Notes under the pieces: model-generated | The model's database searches: none | What the model was told of the DNA's origin: nothing | The model's input: the letters and a program-made list of their open reading frames with translations, nothing else | Assembly (NCBI RefSeq): GCF_009295635.1 | Contig: NZ_WHIW01000007.1 | Coordinates: 88,106-152,105 of the forward strand | Length of the DNA: 64,000 bases | DNA from: Alkalilimnicola sp. S0819 | Lineage (GTDB): Bacteria; Pseudomonadota; Gammaproteobacteria; Nitrococcales; WHIW01 | Direction: 5' to 3' | Part shown: positions 49,922 to 58,860 of the stretch, piece after piece | Layout: each line of letters opens with the position of its first letter | Position numbering within the stretch: the stretch's first letter is position 1 | Position numbers and translations under genes: made by a program

Positions 49922-52060
49922 ATGTCCCGACATTCTTCACTTACCATCGCCGCTACCCTGTGCCTGGCCTCAGGCGCCGCCTGGGCCCAGGACGCCGGGG
50001 AGCCGGTGAAGCTCGACCCCCTGCAAATCATCGGCGACCCCGCCGCCGCCCAGACCCTGCCCGGCTCCGGCTATGTGGTGGGCGCTGAGCAGCTGGAGCG
50101 TGAAGCCACCACGGACATCAACAAGGCGCTGAAGGCGGCCCCCGGTATCTATGTGCGCGAGGAAGAGGGCTTCGGCCTGCGCCCGAACATCGGTATCCGC
50201 GGGGCGACCGCCGAGCGTTCCAGCAAGATCACCCTGCTGGAGGACGGCGTGATGATCGCGCCGGCGCCCTACTCGAACCCGGCCGCCTATTACTTCCCCA
50301 CCATGAAGCGCATGTCCTCGGTGGAGGTGCTCAAGGGCGCGCCGCTGCTGCGCCACGGCCCCCAGACCACCGGCGGCGTGGTGAACCTGGTCTCCACCCC
50401 CATTCCCGACGAATCCGCCGGCCACCTGGAAGCGGTGGTGAACGAGCGCGGCGGCACCGATGTGCATGCCCATTACGGCAACACGGTGGGCGACTGGGGT
50501 TTCCTGCTGGAGACCGTGCAGCGCGCGGCCGAGGGCTACAAGGACATCGACCGCAGCAACCGCGACACCGGCTACGACATCCAGGACTACGTGGGCAAGC
50601 TGCGCTGGCAGGGCGAGCGCCAGAGCGTGCTGCTGAAGCTGCAGCACTCCGAGGAGACATCCAACGCCAGCTATCTGGGCCTGACCGACGCGGACTTCGA
50701 CGACGACCCGAACCGTCGTTATGGCCTTTCCAGCATCGACCAGATGAACAATGAACACACCGGCGTGAACCTCACCCACCAGTTCCAGTGGACCGACCGG
50801 GTGAGCAGTACCGCCACCCTGTATCACAACGAGTTCGAGCGGAACTGGTTCAAGCTCAGTGGTGGTGCGGCCTATGTGCGCGATGCCAACAACGGCGACG
50901 CCAATGCCCAGGGCATCCTGGACGGCACCGTGGACGTGGCCGGCCTGCAGTACAAGAACAATGCCCGGGCCTACGAGTCCCAGGGTCTGCAGCTCAACTT
51001 CGATGTGGATCTGGGCGCCCACCAGCTCGCCGTGGGCGCGCGTTACCACGAAGACGAGATGGACCGCTTCCAGCCGGTGGAGACCTACGACCAGGTCAAC
51101 GGCTCGCTGGTATTCCAGGGGCGCACCGCGCCCAGTGGCAGCAACAACCGCATCGAGACCGCCGAGGCGGTGAGCTTCTGGGTGATGGACCAGTGGCAGG
51201 CCACCGAGCGGCTGAAACTCAACCTGGCGCTGCGCTACGAGGATGTGGAGACGGCCCGCACCCAGTACGGCGACCCGGACCGCAACACGGTGGACAGCAC
51301 CCGCTCCAACGACAGCGACGAATGGCTGCCGGGCGTCTCGTTCACCTACGATGTGAGTGACCGCTGGCAGCTGCTGGGCGGCGTGCATCGCGGCTTCTCC
51401 CCGGTGGGCGGCGGCGCCACCCAGAACGTGGAGCCCGAGAACAGCACCAACTACGAAGCCGGCGTGCGCTTCTTCGGCGAGCGCTTCTTCGCCGAGGCCA
51501 TCGGTTTCCACAGCGACTTCTCCGACCAGACCGAGAACTGCTCCCTGGCCGCGCCCTGCAGCAATGGCAGCACGTCCGGCTCCTTCGTCACCGGCGAGGC
51601 GGATATCTCCGGCCTGGAACTGCAGTTCGAGACCGGCACCCAGCTCGGCGCCTTCTACCTGCCGGTGAGCCTCGGCTACACCTACACCAGGGCCGAGATC
51701 AGCAAGGACAACGCCGCGTCGGGCCTGCGTTCCGGGGATCGGCTCAAGGACGTACCGGAGAACCAGCTCGCCCTGCGGGTGGGCCTGGAGCACAACAGCG
51801 GCTGGGACAACTACGCCGTGGTCCGCTACCTGGACGATATGTGCACGGAAGCCGGCTGCGAGCGCCGCGGCAGCTTCAACAAGACCGAGTCGCTCACCGT
51901 GGTGGACTTCATCAGCCGCTACGCGCTGACCCCCCGGGCCACCGTGTTCCTCAAGGTGGACAACGTCTTCGACGAGCAGCGCATCGTCTCCCGCCTGCCC
52001 GACGGCGCGCGGCCGAACCTGCCGCGCACCGCCTACGTGGGTCTGAGCGTGGACTTCTAA
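49922..52060 (+). CDS. TonB-dependent receptor, FecA/siderophore-receptor type
   Basis: A 712-residue outer-membrane receptor. The signal peptide is residues 1-22 (ending ASGAAWA). The plug (about 40-175) includes the TonB-box-like start KLDPLQIIGD, GLRPNIGIRGATAERSSKITLLEDG and VLKGAPLLRHGPQTTGGVVNLV. A 22-strand barrel ends in a terminal Phe (YVGLSVDF). The plug resembles FecA, but the N-terminal signalling domain is absent and no fecIR genes lie nearby. The ligand is probably a ferric chelate; a Fur box supports iron control. A strong terminator follows. Confidence 0.9.
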   Translation: MSRHSSLTIAATLCLASGAAWAQDAGEPVKLDPLQIIGDPAAAQTLPGSGYVVGAEQLEREATTDINKALKAAPGIYVREEEGFGLRPNIGIRGATAERSSKITLLEDGVMIAPAPYSNPAAYYFPTMKRMSSVEVLKGAPLLRHGPQTTGGVVNLVSTPIPDESAGHLEAVVNERGGTDVHAHYGNTVGDWGFLLETVQRAAEGYKDIDRSNRDTGYDIQDYVGKLRWQGERQSVLLKLQHSEETSNASYLGLTDADFDDDPNRRYGLSSIDQMNNEHTGVNLTHQFQWTDRVSSTATLYHNEFERNWFKLSGGAAYVRDANNGDANAQGILDGTVDVAGLQYKNNARAYESQGLQLNFDVDLGAHQLAVGARYHEDEMDRFQPVETYDQVNGSLVFQGRTAPSGSNNRIETAEAVSFWVMDQWQATERLKLNLALRYEDVETARTQYGDPDRNTVDSTRSNDSDEWLPGVSFTYDVSDRWQLLGGVHRGFSPVGGGATQNVEPENSTNYEAGVRFFGERFFAEAIGFHSDFSDQTENCSLAAPCSNGSTSGSFVTGEADISGLELQFETGTQLGAFYLPVSLGYTYTRAEISKDNAASGLRSGDRLKDVPENQLALRVGLEHNSGWDNYAVVRYLDDMCTEAGCERRGSFNKTESLTVVDFISRYALTPRATVFLKVDNVFDEQRIVSRLPDGARPNLPRTAYVGLSVDF

Positions 52061-52087
52061 GGCCGGCGCCGCCGTTCGCCCCAGCAG

Positions 52088-52114
52088 GGCCCGGTCGTTC
52101 GACCGGGCCTTTTT
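52088..52114 (+). terminator. rho-independent terminator of the TonB-dependent receptor gene
   Basis: A perfect 10-bp stem GGCCCGGTCG/CGACCGGGCC with a TT centre is followed by TTTTT. Confidence 0.92.
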
Positions 52115-52251
52115 GTTGTTGGCGGGCAACGTCGAAGGGGCCACGGGAAGCACCAAGGCTGTACGTCTGTGTGGGAGGGCTGGCGACGGGGAATCGAGGA
52201 TTCACCGTTCACGCACTAAACTCTCCCCGGACGCCCAGCCACGGAGCCCCC

Positions 52252-53325
52252 ATGAACTATTTCCGCAAGCACTACAACGCCCCCGGCAGCCCGCCGGGTC
52301 TGCTGGAGCCCCGCGCCGAAGCCGCGCCCTGCCGGGTGCAGCTGCTGCGCTACGATGCCGAGCGCTACCTGCTGGAAGACGACGTCAGCCCGCGCCAGTG
52401 CGCCGAATGGCTGGCCCGGGGCGAGCGCCTGTGGCTGAACCTGGACGGCCGCCCGGACCCCGCGCTGCTTGCCCAGCTCGATGAAAGCCTGGGGCTGCAC
52501 CCGCTGGCGCTGGAGGACGTGTTGCACGGTGATCAGCGGGCCAAGGTGGAAGACTACGAGGATCATCTGTTCCTGGTGCTGCGCCGGCCGAGCTGGGTGG
52601 GGCGCAAGCTCGCCATCGGCCAGGTGAGCCTGTTCCTCGGTCGCGGCTTCGTGATCAGCATCGACGAGACCGGCGGGGATCTCTTCGCCCCCGTGCGCCG
52701 ACGCCTGGAGACCAGCCCCGGGGGGCGCATCCGCTCCAACGGCGTCGATTACCTGTTCTATGCGCTGGTGGACATGGTGGTGGACCAGGGCTTCCCCATT
52801 TTGGAGGGCTATGCCGAGGAGCTGGAAGAGCTGGAACTGGCGGTGATGGCCAACCCCAAGCAGCGGGAGCTGATGGACCGCATCCACGAGTCCCGCCGCG
52901 AGCTGATGTTCCTGCGCCGAGCCCTGTGGAGCCAGCGCGAGGCGCTGGCGCAGTTGCTGCGCACCGAGCAGGCCCTTATCGGCGAGGGTACGCTGGTGTA
53001 CCTGCGCGATGCCGCGGATCACGCCAGCCACATCCTGGACCTGGCCGAGAGCTACCGGGACATGAGCGCGGCGGTGCTGGACCTGTTGATCAGCGCGCTG
53101 AACCGGCAGATGAACGAGGTGATGCGCGTGCTCACCATCATCGCCACCCTCTTCATTCCGCTGTCGTTTGTCACCGGCATCTACGGGATGAACTTCGACC
53201 CCGCGGCAAGCCCCTGGAACATGCCGGAGCTGGGCTGGCGCTATGGTTATCCGGGGGTGCTGGCGCTGCTGGCGGCGGCGGGCGGCGGGATGTTGTGGTG
53301 GTTCAAGCGCAAGGGGTGGTGGTGA
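52252..53325 (+). CDS. corA: CorA family magnesium/zinc transporter
   Basis: A 357-residue CorA-type channel. A large soluble N-terminal domain includes LHPLALEDVLHGDQRAKVEDYEDHLF. A long stalk helix precedes two C-terminal membrane segments, and the selectivity motif YGMNF lies in the loop between them. The basic C-terminus is FKRKGWW. It may be closer to ZntB/CorA-like transporters than to classical CorA; Mg2+, Co2+ or Zn2+ are candidates. ATG 52252 was chosen because the longer frame overlaps the upstream terminator and receptor gene. Confidence 0.88.
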   Translation: MNYFRKHYNAPGSPPGLLEPRAEAAPCRVQLLRYDAERYLLEDDVSPRQCAEWLARGERLWLNLDGRPDPALLAQLDESLGLHPLALEDVLHGDQRAKVEDYEDHLFLVLRRPSWVGRKLAIGQVSLFLGRGFVISIDETGGDLFAPVRRRLETSPGGRIRSNGVDYLFYALVDMVVDQGFPILEGYAEELEELELAVMANPKQRELMDRIHESRRELMFLRRALWSQREALAQLLRTEQALIGEGTLVYLRDAADHASHILDLAESYRDMSAAVLDLLISALNRQMNEVMRVLTIIATLFIPLSFVTGIYGMNFDPAASPWNMPELGWRYGYPGVLALLAAAGGGMLWWFKRKGWW

Positions 53326-53431
53326 GCCGGGGTGGGCTTATCCATTCTGGCGTGGCATGGTCTTGAGGTGTGGCGAGCTTCGCCCACCAGAAAAACAATG
53401 AATCCGAATAAAGCCTTCAGGATGAGGCGGT

Positions 53432-54424
53432 ATGCATACCTTCGATCAGGTCTGTGCACTGGACCGTTTGTTGCGCCAGTCGCGCCGACCCGTTTCCCGG
53501 CAACGCATCGAGGAAGAGCTGGAATGCTCGCGAGCCACCACGGTGCGCGTGATCGGCAAGATGCGCGATTACCTGCGTGCGCCTATCGAATACGACCGTG
53601 ATCAAAACGGTTACTACTACAGCGACGAAGCGTTTGAACTGCCGGGCTTCTGGTTCCGCGCCGATGAGCTGGCGGCGTTACTGGTCATGCTGGATGCCCT
53701 GGACACGCTGGAGGAAGGGGTGCTGGATGGCACCCTGGATGCGTTGCGCGAGCGTCTGGTCGAGCTGAGCCGCAATCACGGTCAGGACAGTGTCGAACTG
53801 CGGCGCCGGGTGCGCGTTCTGCGCATCGGCGGACGCGATCCCGGCACCGCCTTCCGGCCCGTAGCGGATGCCTTGCTCGGGCGTCGCCGGCTCCGGCTGG
53901 TTTACCGCAATCGCGGCGATGGCCAGGAGAAAACCCGCACCGTCTCGCCGCAGCGGCTGGTGCGCTACCGGGACAACTGGTACCTGGATGCCTGGTGCCA
54001 CAGGGCCGCGGGGTTACGCAGCTTCGCCGTGGAACGCATAGCGGCGCCGGAACGGCTGGATGAGACCGCGCTGGATGTGCCTGAGGAGGAGCTGGAGCGT
54101 TGCCTCAGCAGCAGTTACGGCATCTTCTCCGGCGAGCCCACCGCGACGGCCGTTATCGATTTCACGCCGGCGCGGGCGCGTTGGGTCGCGGAAGAGCGCT
54201 GGCACCCTGACCAACGGGCCGAATGGCTGCCGGATGGCCGTTACCGCCTCTACCTGCCCTATCACCACCCCGATGAACTGCTTATGGACGTGTTGCGTTA
54301 TGGCGCGGACGCCGAGGTGGTTGCGCCAGCCCATTTGCGAAGCGCGGTGGCGGCGAGCCTGACGGCAGCGTTGGAACACTACCAGCGGGCAGGCTCAGCT
54401 TCTGAGTCTGTGCCTGATGTATAG
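53432..54424 (+). CDS. WYL-domain transcriptional regulator next to cas genes
   Basis: A 330-residue protein. An N-terminal helix-turn-helix is centred on RQRIEEELECSRATTVRVIGKMRDYL. A WYL domain (about 140-210) contains RLRLVYRNRG and NWYLDAWCHRA, and the C-terminal WCX-like extension (about 230-320) includes FTPARARWVAEERWHPDQ and the late VLRYGADAEVVAP. WYL regulators bind nucleic-acid-like ligands, and some (CapW, BrxR) control defence operons. It lies 41 bases upstream of cas1 on the same strand, so it is probably the regulator of, or co-transcribed with, the CRISPR-Cas operon. Confidence 0.88.
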   Translation: MHTFDQVCALDRLLRQSRRPVSRQRIEEELECSRATTVRVIGKMRDYLRAPIEYDRDQNGYYYSDEAFELPGFWFRADELAALLVMLDALDTLEEGVLDGTLDALRERLVELSRNHGQDSVELRRRVRVLRIGGRDPGTAFRPVADALLGRRRLRLVYRNRGDGQEKTRTVSPQRLVRYRDNWYLDAWCHRAAGLRSFAVERIAAPERLDETALDVPEEELERCLSSSYGIFSGEPTATAVIDFTPARARWVAEERWHPDQRAEWLPDGRYRLYLPYHHPDELLMDVLRYGADAEVVAPAHLRSAVAASLTAALEHYQRAGSASESVPDV

Positions 54425-54465
54425 GTAGTAGCCGGAACAATCAAAAACGTAACGGCGAGACCGAG

Positions 54466-55443
54466 ATGGACGACTTCTCACCAGGCGACCTCAAGACGAT
54501 CCTGCACTCGAAGCGGGCCAATATCTATTACATGCAGCACAGCCGGGTGCTGGTGAAGGGTGGTCGGGTGGAGTTCGTCACCGATGCGGGCAAGCGGGCG
54601 CTCTACTGGAATATCCCCATCGCCAATACCACGACCCTGTTGCTGGGTACCGGCACCTCCATTACCCAGGCGGCCATGCGGGAGTTGGCCAGGGCAGGTG
54701 TGCTGGTCGGCTTTTGCGGGGGTGGGGGGACGCCACTATTCAGCGCGAACGAAGTGGATGTCGAGGTCGCGTGGTTCAGCCCGCAAAGCGAATATCGGCC
54801 GACCGAGTATCTGCAGCACTGGGTGCGCTTCTGGTTTGACGATACCCTGCGCCTGGAAGCGGCCCGCGCATTCCAGCGCGCCCGCCTTGACCGCATAGAA
54901 ACCCACTGGCTACAGAGCAGGGCGCTCAAGGACGCCGGCTTCGGGGTGGACCCTGACGCTTTGCACCGTGCGCTGGAGCGCGCCCGCCAGGAAGTCGCCT
55001 GTGCACCGGATGTGGAAAATCTGCTGACCCTGGAAGCGCGACTCACCAAACAGCTTTTCAAAACAGCCGCCCGAGCTTCCGCCTACGGCGATTTTGTGCG
55101 CACAAAACGCGGCGGTGGTACCGACCCGGCGAATCGTTTTCTGGATCACGGCAACTATCTCGCCTACGGCCTGGCAGCGACGGCTACCTGGGTGCTGGGG
55201 GTTCCCCATGGTTTGGCGGTGCTGCACGGTAAAACCCGGCGTGGTGGCTTGGTGTTCGATGTGGCGGACCTGGTGAAGGACGCAGTAATCCTCCCCCAGG
55301 CCTTTATTTCGGCCATGCGAGGCGACGAAGAGCAGGAGTTTCGGCAGGCCTGCATCGAGAGCCTCACCCAGACTGAATCTCTAGATTTCATGATCGACAC
55401 GCTGAAGCACATCGCCGTGGCACTTGGGAGGCAGGCGCCATGA
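54466..55443 (+). CDS. cas1f: type I-F CRISPR-associated endonuclease Cas1
   Basis: A 325-residue integrase of the I-F type. Catalytic residues are Glu190 (TLEARLTK), His254 (AVLHGKTRRGG) and Asp265/Asp268 (FDVADLVKD), at the same positions as in the Pseudomonas aeruginosa protein. It integrates new spacers together with the Cas2 domain fused to Cas3. Its stop overlaps the cas2/3 start by four bases (ATGA). Confidence 0.97.
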   Translation: MDDFSPGDLKTILHSKRANIYYMQHSRVLVKGGRVEFVTDAGKRALYWNIPIANTTTLLLGTGTSITQAAMRELARAGVLVGFCGGGGTPLFSANEVDVEVAWFSPQSEYRPTEYLQHWVRFWFDDTLRLEAARAFQRARLDRIETHWLQSRALKDAGFGVDPDALHRALERARQEVACAPDVENLLTLEARLTKQLFKTAARASAYGDFVRTKRGGGTDPANRFLDHGNYLAYGLAATATWVLGVPHGLAVLHGKTRRGGLVFDVADLVKDAVILPQAFISAMRGDEEQEFRQACIESLTQTESLDFMIDTLKHIAVALGRQAP

Positions 55444-58400
55444 ATGTGCTGCTGGTTTCCCAGTGCGACAAGAACGCGCTGAAGGAGAGTCGTCGCGTTC
55501 TTGATCAGTTTGCCGAGCGCAAGGGCGATCGAACGTGGCAGACGGCCATTACGCAGGAAGGCCTGAATACCCTGCGCCGCTTGTTGCGCAAAAGTGCGCG
55601 CAGGAACACGGCGGTTGCGTGTCACTGGATACGCGGCAGGGACCACAGCGAGCTGGTTTGGGTGGTGGGTGATGCCGGGCGGTTTGGCCTGCGCGGCACG
55701 GTGCCTACCAGTCGTACGGCTCGGGACGTGCTGCGTCGCGACGATGAGAATGACTGGCATACCGGCCAGGATATCGCCCTGCTGGCGGGGATGGCGGCCT
55801 TGCTGCATGACCTGGGCAAAGCCTGTGCCGCCTTCCAGAAGCGGCTGCGCAACCCGATGGTGAAGGAGAGAAATCTCTACCGTCACGAGTGGATTTCGCT
55901 GCGTCTGTTCCAGGCCTTCGTCGGGGACGATGACGACGAAACCTGGCTTGCACGCTTGCAGCATTCTGGTGTCGACGATGACGCGGCGTGGCTGCAACGG
56001 CTGCAGCGTGATGCCCTGGATGTCGACAGCCCCACGCCGTTTCAGGGCATGCCGCCCCTGGCAAGCGCCATAGGCTGGCTGGTGCTGACACACCATCGCT
56101 TACCGCTGGTGCCCGAGGAGGCTGGCGCAGAGCGATCATCTAAACGTCTCGGCGCCAAGGTCTCGGACTTTCGCAGCGAACGCCTACGGAATATCCCGGG
56201 GTGTATCCACGCGGGCTGGAACGAAGCCTGCGATACCACCGATCCGAAGCTCATCGCACCGTATTGGCGCTTCGATGAGCGCTTGCCGGTGCTTACCGAC
56301 AAATGGCGCCAGCGAGCCGGACGGCTGGCCGGGCGCTTGTTGAAACGATTGCCGCTTAGCGACAGGCGCTGGTTGGACAACGCCTACGTGATGCATCTGG
56401 CTCGGCTCAGCCTGATGCTGGCCGATCATTACTACTCCAGCCTCGGCGACGGTGACCCGCGTGAACAAGGCGAGCCGGGTTACCCGCTGTATGCCAACAC
56501 GGACCGAGCTTCGGGGAAACTCAAACAGCCGCTGGATGAGCACCTTATTGGGGTAGAGGCGCACAGTCAGGCGGTCAGTAACACCTTGCCGGGCTTTGAG
56601 CGGCATCTGCCCCGCTTGCGCCACAAGGGTTTTCGTCGGCGCAGCGCTGATGCGCGTTTCCGCTGGCAGGACAAGGCCTACGACCTGGCCGCCTCCCTGC
56701 GGGATCGCTCGCGGGAGCAGGGTTTTTTCGGCGTTAACATGGCCTCCACCGGCTGTGGGAAGACCCTGGCGAACGGCCGCATCCTTTATGCCCTGGCGGA
56801 CCCTGAGCGGGGCGCTCGATTCTCCATTGCGCTGGGTCTGCGCACCTTGACCCTGCAGACCGGCAAGGCCTACCGGGAGATGTTGGGCCTGGGCGAGGAT
56901 GAGCTTGCCGTGCGGGTGGGTGGTGCCGCCAATCGCGCCTTGTATGAGCATTATGAGGAGATGGCGGAACAAAGTGGATCCGCCTCCTCGCAAAGCCTGC
57001 TCCACGAAGACAATTGCGTGCTGTTCGAGGGCAATCTCGAAACCCACCCGGTGCTCAAGCGCGTGGCGCACGACCCCGGCGTCAAGGCGCTGCTCTCCGC
57101 GCCGGTCATGGTGTGCACCGTAGATCACCTCGTTCCCGCCACGGAGAGTCAGCGGGGTGGGCGTCAGATAGCACCCATGCTGCGCTTGATGAGCAGTGAT
57201 CTGGTGCTTGACGAGCCGGATGATTTCGATATGGACGATCTGCCCGCGCTGACTCGCCTGGTGCACTGGGCGGGGTTGCTGGGTTCGCGGGTGCTACTGT
57301 CCTCGGCGACGCTGCCGCCGTCACTAATCCAGGGTCTGTATCAGGCCTATCGGGAAGGTCGCGCCGTCTTTCAGCGCAACCGTGGCGAGCCGGGGCTTGC
57401 CGTGGACGTCTGCTGTGCCTGGTTTGATGAGCACGACCGCATGCACCAGGACTGTGCTGATAGCGAGGCGTTCGCGACGGCCCATGATCGCTTCGCGCAG
57501 CGGCGGCGGGAGCGCTTGGCTCAGGCGCCGGTACGTCGGCGCTGCGAACTCGTGCCTCTGCGCACCGGCGCTCGGCAGAAGTCCGGCATCCGACAGGAGC
57601 TGGCTGGCCAGATGCTCGGACATGCCCAGGCATTGCACCAGGCGCACCACAGCATCGACCCGCGTAGCGGGAAGCGGGTGAGTTTTGGTCTGATTCGGAT
57701 GGCCAACATCGAGCCGCTGTTCGATGTGGCGTTGGCCATGTACGGGCAGGGCGCGGCATCCGGCCAGCGCATTCATCTATGCGTGTACCACTCCCAGTAT
57801 CCCTTGTTGCTGCGCTCGGCCATGGAGGCGCGGCTGGACCAAGCTCTTAATCGCCGTGTGCCGGATGCTGCCTTCGACTTGCCCGATATACGTGAGCATC
57901 TGGACGTCCATGAGGAGCAGGATCACCTGTTCATCGTACTCGGCTCCCCGGTCACCGAGGTCGGTCGCGATCACGATTATGACTGGGCGGTGGTGGAGCC
58001 TTCCTCCATGCGTTCGTTGATTCAGCTGGCGGGGCGGGTTCGCCGCCACCGCGAGGGCGAGTGTGAAACGGCGAATCTGCGTCTGCTGGATACCAACCTG
58101 AGACACCTGGAGCGGCCCGGGCAGCCGGCGTATTGCAAGCCTGGCTTCGAGGATGGTGATGAGTTCCGGCTCAGCAGCCATCGCCTGGAGCGCCTGCTCG
58201 AACCCTCGGAGTATCAAGCGATAGATGCCAGGCCGCGTATCACCGCGCGGGATGATCTGCGCCCGAACGACAAGCTCGTGGATCTGGAACATGCCCGGCT
58301 GGGCCGGCACATGCTGGCGCCTGTCATGGCGCAGGCACCCACAGTTCCGGAGGACATCAGTCAGCTATCGGCTCGCCAGCGCAAGAGGCTCCGTGCCGCG

Positions 58401-58826
58401 CCGAAGTTGCCTCCGTCGGGGGCATACAGCTGGTACGCACTGCCCCGTGCGCATTTGACTGCCGGCTTGCAGCAACACCAGCGTTTTCGTGAGGACAACA
58501 CGCCGCGAGTCGATCTGGTGCTGATGCCCGATGAGTCCGGTGAAAACTACACCTTGATGCGGCTGGATGAACAGGGACGGCACAAGCCGCCTCTGCCGGT
58601 GCAAGTCGAAAACAGCCAGAACCACCGCGTGCGGCTCGATGAGTTGGCTGGCCCGCGCATCAACCCCTGGGGTGGGTGCGATTACATCACAGAGCTGGTG
58701 GCGCTGGCCGAAGCTCGCGGGATGGCGCTGGAGGCCTGTGCGCTGCGTTTCGGCACAGTGACATTACCGGATAACGATGGAGGGTGGCGTTTTCATCCGA
58801 GCCTGGGTTTTGCGACTCAGCGGTGA
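55440..58826 (+). CDS. cas3f: type I-F Cas2/Cas3 fusion (helicase-nuclease)
   Basis: An 1128-residue protein. The first 90 residues are a Cas2-like domain (MNVLLVSQCDKNALKESRRVLD). An HD nuclease follows with LLHDLGKA (His123, Asp124). SF2 helicase motifs are MASTGCGKT (Lys441), LVLDEPDDFD (Asp591-Asp594), SSATLPP and QLAGRVRRHRE. The C-terminal domain closes near LGFATQR. The fusion of Cas2 to Cas3 is the hallmark of type I-F. It degrades target DNA unwound by the Csy complex and, with Cas1, takes part in adaptation. Confidence 0.97.
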   Translation: MNVLLVSQCDKNALKESRRVLDQFAERKGDRTWQTAITQEGLNTLRRLLRKSARRNTAVACHWIRGRDHSELVWVVGDAGRFGLRGTVPTSRTARDVLRRDDENDWHTGQDIALLAGMAALLHDLGKACAAFQKRLRNPMVKERNLYRHEWISLRLFQAFVGDDDDETWLARLQHSGVDDDAAWLQRLQRDALDVDSPTPFQGMPPLASAIGWLVLTHHRLPLVPEEAGAERSSKRLGAKVSDFRSERLRNIPGCIHAGWNEACDTTDPKLIAPYWRFDERLPVLTDKWRQRAGRLAGRLLKRLPLSDRRWLDNAYVMHLARLSLMLADHYYSSLGDGDPREQGEPGYPLYANTDRASGKLKQPLDEHLIGVEAHSQAVSNTLPGFERHLPRLRHKGFRRRSADARFRWQDKAYDLAASLRDRSREQGFFGVNMASTGCGKTLANGRILYALADPERGARFSIALGLRTLTLQTGKAYREMLGLGEDELAVRVGGAANRALYEHYEEMAEQSGSASSQSLLHEDNCVLFEGNLETHPVLKRVAHDPGVKALLSAPVMVCTVDHLVPATESQRGGRQIAPMLRLMSSDLVLDEPDDFDMDDLPALTRLVHWAGLLGSRVLLSSATLPPSLIQGLYQAYREGRAVFQRNRGEPGLAVDVCCAWFDEHDRMHQDCADSEAFATAHDRFAQRRRERLAQAPVRRRCELVPLRTGARQKSGIRQELAGQMLGHAQALHQAHHSIDPRSGKRVSFGLIRMANIEPLFDVALAMYGQGAASGQRIHLCVYHSQYPLLLRSAMEARLDQALNRRVPDAAFDLPDIREHLDVHEEQDHLFIVLGSPVTEVGRDHDYDWAVVEPSSMRSLIQLAGRVRRHREGECETANLRLLDTNLRHLERPGQPAYCKPGFEDGDEFRLSSHRLERLLEPSEYQAIDARPRITARDDLRPNDKLVDLEHARLGRHMLAPVMAQAPTVPEDISQLSARQRKRLRAAPKLPPSGAYSWYALPRAHLTAGLQQHQRFREDNTPRVDLVLMPDESGENYTLMRLDEQGRHKPPLPVQVENSQNHRVRLDELAGPRINPWGGCDYITELVALAEARGMALEACALRFGTVTLPDNDGGWRFHPSLGFATQR

Positions 58827-58860
58827 GGGACGCCCAAGAGTAACGACTACAGGAGTTGTG

